Shown: piece by piece, positions 13,001-19,210 of the stretch
How positions within the stretch are numbered: the first letter of the stretch is position 1
Layout: every line of letters begins with the position of its first letter
From: an uncultured Lachnospiraceae bacterium
GTDB taxonomy: Bacteria > Bacillota > Clostridia > Lachnospirales > Lachnospiraceae
Direction of reading: 5' to 3'
DNA: 19,210 nt
Assembly: GCA_902797565.1 (NCBI GenBank)
Contig: CADBTO010000143.1
Location: 1 to 19,210, forward strand
Program-made: the position numbers and the translations under genes
Notes under the pieces: model-generated
The model's input: only the letters and a program-made list of their open reading frames with translations
Databases searched by the model: none
Told to the model about the DNA's origin: nothing

Positions 13001-14410
13001 ATGCTAGGATTTGATTTTCTGGATCTGGGTGCAGCAATGAAATATAGCGGGAATGATGAGAGCCTCTTCATTGATACCCTCCGCAGTTATATGGCCGAAA
13101 ACAAAGAAGTGGAACTTCAGCAGCTCTTTGAAGCAGGGGACTGGAAGAATTATGGCATCCGTGCCCATAGCATCAAGGGGATTTCCAAACAGATTGGTGC
13201 ATTGTTGTTTTCCGATAAAGCGAAGCGGATGGAGGAATATGGCAATGCGGGGGATGGAGATGCCATCCGCGCAAACCACGAGAAGTTCCTGAAGGAATAC
13301 AGGCAGCTCATAGACCAGATCTGGGAGGGCCTCTCGGAATACAACAGGAGCAGGCGGACGCGAAAGCCCAGCCGTGTCCTGCCGCAAAAGAGAGAGGCGG
13401 CGCCGGGGGTTAAGCGGATTCTGGTTATTGATGACGAGAAGGTGAATCTGGATACGGCGGCGCGCCTGCTCAAGCGGAAGTATCTGGTGCTGACGGCGGA
13501 GTCCGGCAGAGAAGGCTTCGATATCCTTACAAAAGTAAAACCAGACTTAATTCTTCTTGATGTAAAGTTGCCGGAAATGGATGGTTTTGACATTTTGCGG
13601 AGGCTAAAGGCGGGCTATGAAACCAATACGATTCCGGTGATCATGATGAGCGCGAACGAGGATACTGATACAGAGATACGGGGATTGCATGCCGGGGTGC
13701 TGGATTTCGTGAAGAAACCGCTGGTGCCGGAGATTCTGGAAATGCGGATCCGGAATACGTTGAATCTTCAGGAGATGCAGCATGATCTGGAAAAGAAGGT
13801 TGAAGAGGCAACCCGCCACAACCGCATCCTGACCCGCCAGGTCCTGCAGGCTTTGGCAAGCACTGTGGATGCGAAGGATCATTATACCAGCGGTCATTCC
13901 ACACGTGTGGCGGAGTACTCCCGCGAGATCGCCCGTCGCGTGGGGAAGACGAAGGAGGAGCAGGATAATATCTATTTTATGGGCCTGCTCCATGATATTG
14001 GAAAGATTGGTGTGCCGGAGGAGATCATCAACAAGACGTCCCGACTGACGGATGAAGAGTTTGCGAAGATCAAGGAGCATCCGGTCATTGGATATGAGAT
14101 CCTGGAAAAGATCGAAGAGCTGCCGTCACTTGCGAATGGGGCACGCTGGCACCACGAGCGTTATGACGGACGGGGCTATCCGGATGGGAAGAAGGGGATG
14201 GAGATCCCGGAGGAGGCAAGGATCATTGGTGTTGCGGATGCGTATGACGCGATGACAAGCAACCGTGCATATTCCAATGTCCGTCCCCAGGAACAGGTTC
14301 GGGCCGAAATCGAGCGCTGCAAGGGCAGCCAGTTTGATCCGATTTTTGCGGATATTATGCTGAATATGATTGATGAAGATGTGAATTACGATATGCGCGA
14401 GAAAAATTAA
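13001..14410 (+). CDS. HPt-REC-HD-GYP fusion protein, probable cyclic-di-GMP phosphodiesterase
   Basis: This is a 469-residue soluble protein; ATG 13001 follows GAGG at seven bases. Residues 1-115 look like a histidine phosphotransfer domain, with His56 in RAHSIKG. A receiver domain (about 138-258) has the acidic pair Asp144/Asp145, phospho-acceptor Asp187 (LILLDVKLPEMDG), Ser217 and Lys239. A helical linker with coiled-coil character (about 255-280) leads to an HD-GYP domain (about 282-465): GHS at 298-300, HDIGKIG from His331/Asp332, and HHERYDGRGYPDG ending in Gly-Tyr-Pro 392-394. HD-GYP proteins hydrolyse cyclic-di-GMP (some also cGAMP), and the metal and GYP residues appear intact. Carrying both HPt and REC on one chain suggests that it can receive phosphate and relay it within the chain, yet no histidine kinase is in the window. 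It lies 25 bases after the third secreted-protein gene and is the last gene before a strong terminator. Confidence 0.88.
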   Translation: MLGFDFLDLGAAMKYSGNDESLFIDTLRSYMAENKEVELQQLFEAGDWKNYGIRAHSIKGISKQIGALLFSDKAKRMEEYGNAGDGDAIRANHEKFLKEYRQLIDQIWEGLSEYNRSRRTRKPSRVLPQKREAAPGVKRILVIDDEKVNLDTAARLLKRKYLVLTAESGREGFDILTKVKPDLILLDVKLPEMDGFDILRRLKAGYETNTIPVIMMSANEDTDTEIRGLHAGVLDFVKKPLVPEILEMRIRNTLNLQEMQHDLEKKVEEATRHNRILTRQVLQALASTVDAKDHYTSGHSTRVAEYSREIARRVGKTKEEQDNIYFMGLLHDIGKIGVPEEIINKTSRLTDEEFAKIKEHPVIGYEILEKIEELPSLANGARWHHERYDGRGYPDGKKGMEIPEEARIIGVADAYDAMTSNRAYSNVRPQEQVRAEIERCKGSQFDPIFADIMLNMIDEDVNYDMREKN

Positions 14411-14449
14411 AAAGGGGGATGCCTGGCAGCTGGCCGGGCATCCCCTTTT
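14409..14449. terminator. Bidirectional rho-independent terminator between the operon and tetR
   Basis: AAAAGGGGGATGCC pairs with GGGCATCCCCTTTT around a short GC-rich loop region that can itself pair (TGGC, GGCC). T residues flank it on the plus side (14446-14454) and an A run lies on the other (14401-14413). It begins at the stop codon of the HD-GYP gene and ends about 25 bases before the stop codon of the converging tetR gene, so it can serve both. Confidence 0.9.
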
Positions 14450-14474
14450 ATTTTCTCTGCTCGTTCTGAAGAGA

Positions 14475-15410
14475 TTAAAACGTATCAAAGTAAAAATCTT
14501 CGATCTCAGATGGCTCAGATGGCGTTTCCGCCGCATCTGTGTCCAGCGGCATTTCTAACGAAGCCATATCCATCGAAGCCAGGATTCCTTTTGGAAGTGA
14601 GGCTTCCGGCATGTTCGGCTCCCGCTGTATGTGCACCACCGCCATAGCCGGCTCCACCGCTGCCTGTGCCGCTGGCATCTCCTGCCCCATGTCTGGATGA
14701 GCCGCCGTCATAGCCTGCCCCATCTCTGCCTGTGCAGCCATCTCCTGCCCCATCTCTGCGTGCACCACCGCCATAGCCGGCTCCACCGCTGCCTGTGCCG
14801 CCGGCATTTCCGACCCCTCATCCGCAGACGCCGCCGGATTCCTGGATTCCTGTGCGGCTCCGCTATAGCCATATTGGAAAAGCTCACTGACATATTCGAT
14901 CAGTTCTTCAAGCGGGATCTGCTTGCCGTCGTTGATCCAGGTCCGGTACATGGAAGTCAGAGAGACGCAGTATGCTTTGACCAGTGAGGGATGTTTGCTG
15001 TACAGATAGAAATTCTGGAAGTAAGGCGTATTCAGTATGTCATTTACGAATTTTGTATAGAAGAACGCATATTCCGGATCAAAGAGCAGTTTCTGCTGAA
15101 CAGGGGTCCCTTCGTCCAGAAAGTGGTAGAAGACGCTGATGCAGGTGTGGATGTCCGCAACGCTATTATCCTGCTGCTCCTGGAAGGCATCCATCAGTTC
15201 CGAAGTCATCTCCGCTTCCAGTTCGTCCGCCAGTTCGCTCAGCGACTTGTAATGGAGATAGAATGTTTTTCGGTTGATTCCGGCGAGCCGGGTCAGTTCC
15301 GTGATGGAAATTTTGGAAAAATCCTCGGTCTGCAGCAGTTCCATAAAAGCGGTCCTGATGCTCCGCAGGGTACGCTTTACCCTCAGATCCTGTGTTTCTG
15401 TTTTTATCAT
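14475..15410 (-). CDS. TetR/AcrR-family regulator with repetitive C-terminal tail
   Basis: This is a 311-residue DNA-binding regulator. The start is the ATG read from 15410 (MIKTETQDLRVKRTL), with AAGGA about ten bases upstream; a TTG 12 codons earlier is not supported by a ribosome site. Residues about 10-60 form the TetR helix-turn-helix region (ITELTRLAGINRKTFYLHYK). About 60-185 is an all-helical ligand and dimer domain of the kind found in Lachnospiraceae TetR proteins. Normal length would end there. Residues 186-311 are an Ala-, Met-, Glu- and Pro-rich tail with an exact 17-residue duplication (EMPAAQAAVEPAMAVVH at 201-217 and 244-260) and an acidic, aromatic end (EIEDFYFDTF). The gene is divergent from an ABC exporter operon, so it most likely represses that exporter and itself. 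The tail's role is unknown. Confidence 0.88.
   Translation of the reverse strand: MIKTETQDLRVKRTLRSIRTAFMELLQTEDFSKISITELTRLAGINRKTFYLHYKSLSELADELEAEMTSELMDAFQEQQDNSVADIHTCISVFYHFLDEGTPVQQKLLFDPEYAFFYTKFVNDILNTPYFQNFYLYSKHPSLVKAYCVSLTSMYRTWINDGKQIPLEELIEYVSELFQYGYSGAAQESRNPAASADEGSEMPAAQAAVEPAMAVVHAEMGQEMAAQAEMGQAMTAAHPDMGQEMPAAQAAVEPAMAVVHIQREPNMPEASLPKGILASMDMASLEMPLDTDAAETPSEPSEIEDFYFDTF
14631..14811 (-). repeat. 52-base coding duplication in the tetR tail
   Basis: The segments 14631-14682 and 14760-14811 are the same 52-base sequence with two silent differences, 129 bases (43 codons) apart. Between them, smaller repeats of TGCCCCATCTCTGC type occur. The encoded peptide also repeats MGQxM three times (from residues 220, 230 and 241), consistent with in-frame recombination or slippage. 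Confidence 0.85.
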
Positions 15411-15472
15411 ATGGTTGCAGTCCTTCTTTTCTGGCAGGTGCGGCAAACGGGAAGCCGCCCCTTGTTTGCTTA

Positions 15473-15492
15473 CTGTGTGGATAATTACACAG
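15473..15492. promoter_or_regulatory. Candidate TetR operator
   Basis: CTGTGT (15473-15478) and ACACAG (15487-15492) form a perfect 6-bp inverted repeat with an 8-base A/T-rich centre. It lies just downstream of the tetR -10 box, over the expected transcription start, an ideal place for autorepression. It is about 77 bases from the exporter -10 box, so repression of the exporter from this site alone would need looping or another site. Confidence 0.45.
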
Positions 15493-15494
15493 CC

Positions 15495-15523
15495 AGTATA
15501 ACAAATGTTTTTCCTGATTTCAA
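15495..15523 (-). promoter_or_regulatory. tetR promoter
   Basis: On the minus strand, TTGAAA (15518-15523) and TATACT (15495-15500) are spaced by exactly 17 bases, close to the sigma-A consensus. The leader to the tetR start is about 75 bases and holds the candidate operator. Confidence 0.65.
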
Positions 15524-15545
15524 GCAGGTTTTGAAAAAATAATTC

Positions 15546-15574
15546 TGTTTTTAATGCCAGTTTTGTGCTACAAT
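15546..15574 (+). promoter_or_regulatory. ABC exporter operon promoter (extended -10)
   Basis: TACAAT (15569-15574) is preceded by TGC, making an extended -10 element, with a weak -35 (TGTTTT, 15546-15551) at 17 bases. It lies about 45 bases before the first exporter gene. Confidence 0.5.
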
Positions 15575-15618
15575 CGCATTATGCAATCAAGCATGTATGT
15601 TTAGGAGGAGGTATTTTT

Positions 15619-17370
15619 ATGCGAGTTTTGATCCAGGGCATAAAAGGGTACTGGAAGGACACGATCCTGACGCCCCTTTTTATGCTGCTTGAAGTGGCGA
15701 TGGAGATGATGATCCCCAGGCTGATGCAGACGCTGATTGACGATGGCGTGAACAAAGGGGATCTGCGCCATATCTATGTGGTGGGCGGCGAAATGGTCGT
15801 TGCGGCGGCGATCGGGCTGTTTGCCGGGCTGATGGGCGGGAAATATGGGGCATATGCTTCCGCGGGGCTGGCAAGGAACCTGCGCTCCCAAATGTTTACA
15901 AAGATTCAGGGATATTCTTTTTCGAATATCGATCATTTTTCATCGTCCTCTCTGATCACAAGGCTGACCACGGATGTCACGAACGTCCAGAACGCGTTCC
16001 AGATGGTCATCCGGATGGGGATGCGCTCTCCGGCCAGTATGATTGTGGCAATGATCATGGCGTTTAATCTGAGCCACGAATTGTCTGTCATATACCTGGT
16101 GGCGGTGATCTTCCTGGCGATCGCAGTCCTTGGGACAATGCCGATTACGCACAAGATGTTTACTGCAGTATTCAAACGGTATGACGCGTTGAACGCGAGC
16201 GTCCAGGAAAATGTGCGGAACATCCGTGTCGTGAAGGCATACGTCCGGGAAGACTATGAAAGAGAAAAATTCATCCAGGGCACTACGGAGATCTACCATA
16301 GCTTCATCCGGGTAGAACGGATCATCACGATGATGATGCCGCTGATGATGGCGACGGTGTATACCTGCATCCTGCTCATCAGCTGGAATGGCGCGCATTT
16401 CATTATTGCGGGCAATCTCAAGGTGGGGAGCCTGATGAGCCTTCTGACCTATTGTATGAATATTCTGATGAGTCTGATGATGCTGGCGATTATGTTCGTG
16501 ATGATTATGATGAGTACGGCTTCCATGCAGCGGATCTCCGAAGTGATGACGGAAGAACCGAATATCGTAAATCCGGAGAATCCGGTTTATGATGTAGAGA
16601 ATGGAGATATTGTATTTGAGCATGTTGATTTCAAATACAACCAGAATGCAGAGGATCCGGTGCTGAAGGACGTGAATCTTTCCATCCACAGTGGGGAAAT
16701 GATTGGCATCATCGGGGGTACAGGATCGGCAAAAACATCCCTTGTGAACCTGATTTCCAGGCTTTATGATGTATCAAGTGGTTCAATCAGTGTGGGCGGC
16801 CGGGATGTCCGGGAATATGACCTGAAGGCACTGCGGGATCAGGTGTCCGTGGTGCTCCAGAAGAACACGCTGTTTTCGGGTACGATTTATGAAAACCTGC
16901 GTTGGGGCAATAAGGATGCAACGGATGAGCAGTGCCAGGAGGCTTGCAGGCTTGCCTGCGCGGACGAGTTCATCGACCGGATGCCGGATGGTTATAATAC
17001 AATGATCGAGCAGGGCGGCACGAATGTTTCCGGCGGCCAGCGGCAGAGACTCTGTATCGCGCGCGCGCTGATGAAGAATCCAAAAGTCCTGATTCTGGAC
17101 GATTCGACTTCAGCTGTGGATACCGCGACGGATGCAAAGATCCGTGCCGCGTTCAAGGAAAAGATTCCGGGGACCACGAAGCTGATCATTGCGCAGCGGA
17201 TCAGTTCTGTTAAGGATGCGGATCGGATCATCGTGATGCATGATGGAGAGATCAACGGCATCGGGACGCACGAGGAACTGCTGCAGAGCAATGAAATCTA
17301 TCGTGACGTGTACGAGTCCCAGAGCGGCCGTGGTGCAGCAGACGACTTTGACCATCATAAGGTGGCGTAA
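15619..17370 (+). CDS. ABC exporter subunit 1 with degenerate ATP site (TM287/BmrC-like)
   Basis: This 583-residue half-transporter starts at ATG 15619, seven bases after AGGAGGAGG; the longer open frame from 15565 has no such site. The N-terminal half (about 1-315) is a six-helix exporter membrane domain. The nucleotide-binding domain has Walker A GGTGSAKT (366-373, Lys372), a Q-loop (VVLQKNTLFSG), signature VSGGQ (470-474) and Walker B ending ILDD. The residue that should be the catalytic Glu is Asp495, and the switch His is Gln526 (IIAQRISS). These two changes mark the degenerate partner of heterodimeric exporters such as TM287/288 and BmrC/BmrD. Its intact signature would complete the working site formed with subunit 2. 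It likely exports a drug-like, lipid or peptide substrate from the membrane. The substrate cannot be told from sequence. Confidence 0.92.
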   Translation: MRVLIQGIKGYWKDTILTPLFMLLEVAMEMMIPRLMQTLIDDGVNKGDLRHIYVVGGEMVVAAAIGLFAGLMGGKYGAYASAGLARNLRSQMFTKIQGYSFSNIDHFSSSSLITRLTTDVTNVQNAFQMVIRMGMRSPASMIVAMIMAFNLSHELSVIYLVAVIFLAIAVLGTMPITHKMFTAVFKRYDALNASVQENVRNIRVVKAYVREDYEREKFIQGTTEIYHSFIRVERIITMMMPLMMATVYTCILLISWNGAHFIIAGNLKVGSLMSLLTYCMNILMSLMMLAIMFVMIMMSTASMQRISEVMTEEPNIVNPENPVYDVENGDIVFEHVDFKYNQNAEDPVLKDVNLSIHSGEMIGIIGGTGSAKTSLVNLISRLYDVSSGSISVGGRDVREYDLKALRDQVSVVLQKNTLFSGTIYENLRWGNKDATDEQCQEACRLACADEFIDRMPDGYNTMIEQGGTNVSGGQRQRLCIARALMKNPKVLILDDSTSAVDTATDAKIRAAFKEKIPGTTKLIIAQRISSVKDADRIIVMHDGEINGIGTHEELLQSNEIYRDVYESQSGRGAADDFDHHKVA

Positions 17371-17421
17371 GGCGATCTCCGATAAAGAAGCGTATCACAG
17401 AATTCTCAAATAGGAGGTATT

Positions 17422-19210
17422 ATGGCAGATCCAAAACGTCCCCCGCGCGGGGCAAAACCCAGCCCGGAGCAGATGAAGCAGTCCGGGAAGGTGATGAAGC
17501 GGCTTCTGGGCGAGTTGTTTTCCAGATACAGGCTGCATTTTGTGTTAGTATTTGTCGGCATTGTTGTGTCTGTCCTGTGTAATGTACAGGGGACGGCATT
17601 CATGCAGACGCTGATTGATGATTATATTACACCGATGCTGAAGAGCGGAAGCACGGATTTCTCGCCATTGGCGCATGCGATTGGAAGGGTTGCAGTGTTT
17701 TATGCCATTGGTGCAGGAGCGTCCTACTTATATAACCTGCTGATGGTCTATGTGACCCAGGGATTTCTGAAATATATGCGGGACAAGATGTTCAGCCATA
17801 TGGAAGATCTGCCCATCGGGTATTTTGATTCACACCCGCATGGGGACATCATGAGCTGTTACACGAACGATATTGATACGCTGCGGCAGATGATCAGCCA
17901 GAGCCTGCCCCAGCTGGTCAATGCTTCATTTACGATTGTCGCGGTGCTTGTTTCTATGATCCGTCTGTCTCTTCCGCTGACGGGGGTGACACTGCTCATG
18001 GTGGGCGTGATGCTGGTTGTGACAAAGAGCCTTGCGGCCCGCTCCGGGAAGTTTTTCATGCTTCAGCAGAAGGACATCGGGGCACTCAACGGAAACATTG
18101 AGGAGATGATGAACGGCCAGAAGGTAGTGAAGGTGTTTAACCATGAGGAAGAGGCGATCCGGAAGTTCGAGGAACTGAATGATCAGCTGTACGAGAGTTC
18201 TAGTAAAGCGAATGCCTATGCCAATGTGGTGATGCCTGCAAATGCACAGATCGGGAATATTTCTTATGTGCTGGTAGCGATTGTGGGTGGTGCCATGGCA
18301 CTGTCAGGCACAATGGGATTGACGCTGGGAGCGCTTGCCAGCTTCCTGCAGTTCAACCGGAGCTTCAATATGCCGATCAGCCAGGTCAGCCAGCAGTTTA
18401 ATTTCATCGTTATGGCGATGGCTGGTGCCAGCAGGATCTATGAGATGCTGGATGAAAAAGCGGAAGTGGATGAGGGCTATGTGACACTGGTGAACGCGAA
18501 AGAAGTGGACGGAGAGATCCAGGAAACGAAAGAGCGCACCGGGATGTGGGCATGGAAGCATTACCACAAGGCAGAAGGGACAACCACTTATACAAAACTG
18601 ACGGGCGATGTGGTCTATGATGATGTGGACTTTGGGTATACGCCGGAAAAAACGGTGCTGCACCATATTTCGCTTTTCGCGAACGAAGGGCAGAAGCTTG
18701 CCTTTGTTGGGGCCACGGGCGCGGGGAAGACAACGATCATCAACCTTCTGAACCGTTTCTATGATGTGCAGGATGGAAAGATCCGTTATGACGGGATCAA
18801 TGTGAACAAGATTAAGAAAGCGGACCTGCGCCGCTCCCTGGGGATCGTGCTGCAGGATACGCATCTTTTTACGGGGACTGTGGCGGATAATATCCGTTAT
18901 GGGAAACTGGATGCAACGGAGGCGCAGGTGAAGCGTGCAGCGACGCTTGCAAACGCGGATGGCTTCATCCGCCGTCTGCCCCAGGGTTATGACACGGAGC
19001 TGACAGAGGACGGCGGAAACCTGTCCCAGGGGCAGCGCCAGCTTCTTGCAATCGCGCGTGCGGCAATTGCGGATCCGCCCGTCCTGATTCTGGATGAGGC
19101 AACAAGCTCGATTGATACCCGGACGGAGAAAATCGTCCAGGAAGGCCTGGACCGCCTGATGAACGGAAGGACGACCTTTGTCATCGCGCACCGCCTCTCT
19201 ACAATCCGGA
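17422..19210 (+). CDS. ABC exporter subunit 2 with competent ATP site (TM288/BmrD-like), 3' end outside window
   Basis: ATG 17422 follows TAGGAGG, and 596 codons are visible before the window ends inside the nucleotide-binding domain, just past the H-loop. A Pro- and Lys-rich N-terminal leader precedes a six-helix membrane domain (about 30-340). An insert of about 55 residues with MWAWKHYHKAEG lies between the membrane and ATP-binding parts. Walker A is GATGAGKT (430-437, Lys436), the Q-loop is IVLQDTHLFTG, Walker B has the catalytic Glu559 (LILDEATSSID), and the switch is His590 (VIAHRLST). The signature reads LSQGQ (534-538), not LSGGQ. Thus the subunit supplies the active Walker residues, while its altered signature belongs to the degenerate site, the mirror image of subunit 1. 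The start lies 51 bases after the subunit 1 stop, with no terminator between. Only the last few residues of the domain and any C-terminal tail are missing. Confidence 0.92.
   Translation, partial: MADPKRPPRGAKPSPEQMKQSGKVMKRLLGELFSRYRLHFVLVFVGIVVSVLCNVQGTAFMQTLIDDYITPMLKSGSTDFSPLAHAIGRVAVFYAIGAGASYLYNLLMVYVTQGFLKYMRDKMFSHMEDLPIGYFDSHPHGDIMSCYTNDIDTLRQMISQSLPQLVNASFTIVAVLVSMIRLSLPLTGVTLLMVGVMLVVTKSLAARSGKFFMLQQKDIGALNGNIEEMMNGQKVVKVFNHEEEAIRKFEELNDQLYESSSKANAYANVVMPANAQIGNISYVLVAIVGGAMALSGTMGLTLGALASFLQFNRSFNMPISQVSQQFNFIVMAMAGASRIYEMLDEKAEVDEGYVTLVNAKEVDGEIQETKERTGMWAWKHYHKAEGTTTYTKLTGDVVYDDVDFGYTPEKTVLHHISLFANEGQKLAFVGATGAGKTTIINLLNRFYDVQDGKIRYDGINVNKIKKADLRRSLGIVLQDTHLFTGTVADNIRYGKLDATEAQVKRAATLANADGFIRRLPQGYDTELTEDGGNLSQGQRQLLAIARAAIADPPVLILDEATSSIDTRTEKIVQEGLDRLMNGRTTFVIAHRLSTIR

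Overview
The window looks like chromosome from a Firmicute of the class Clostridia, most likely a Lachnospiraceae-type gut anaerobe. This is an inference from three things. First, the ribosome binding sites are strong AGGAG types, with TTG starts on two genes. Second, the gene families are typical of that group: a DUF5711-like protein next to CvpA, a SigV/RsiV-like pair, and secreted transglutaminase-fold proteins with Big2 and Fn3 domains. Third, none of the secreted proteins carries a Gram-negative type feature. No phage, IS element, tRNA, rRNA or CRISPR array is visible. Both edges cut through genes.

Region 1 (1-1594): the 3' part of a beta-propeller-like DUF5711 protein, followed by an enlarged CvpA-family membrane protein. 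Region 2 (1595-4232): a stress unit made of a consensus ECF-type promoter, an ECF sigma factor, a small ORF with its own ribosome binding site, and an RsiV-like membrane anti-sigma factor with very long low-complexity linkers. A rho-independent terminator closes it. Region 3 (4266-5391, minus strand): a stand-alone galactose mutarotase with its own terminator. Its promoter region is shared with the divergent operon that follows.

Region 4 (5580-14449) is the most unusual part. It is a four-gene, same-strand cluster with gaps of 29, 72 and 25 bases and a strong terminator only at the end. The first three genes encode large secreted proteins. Two have an intact Cys-His-Asp transglutaminase-fold core and one is an Ig-like protein without an enzymatic core. 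All three end in a related Fn3-like domain. The fourth gene encodes a cytoplasmic HPt-REC-HD-GYP protein, a likely cyclic-di-GMP phosphodiesterase output of a phosphorelay. I read the cluster as a candidate surface-modification system tied to a second-messenger regulator. The link rests on operon structure and is not proven.

Region 5 (14409-19210): a TetR-type regulator with a repeat-containing C-terminal tail, divergent from a two-gene heterodimeric ABC exporter (TM287/288 or BmrC/D type). The second exporter gene runs off the window. The exporter shows the classic split of one degenerate and one competent ATP site between its subunits. An inverted repeat overlapping the tetR start region is a candidate operator.
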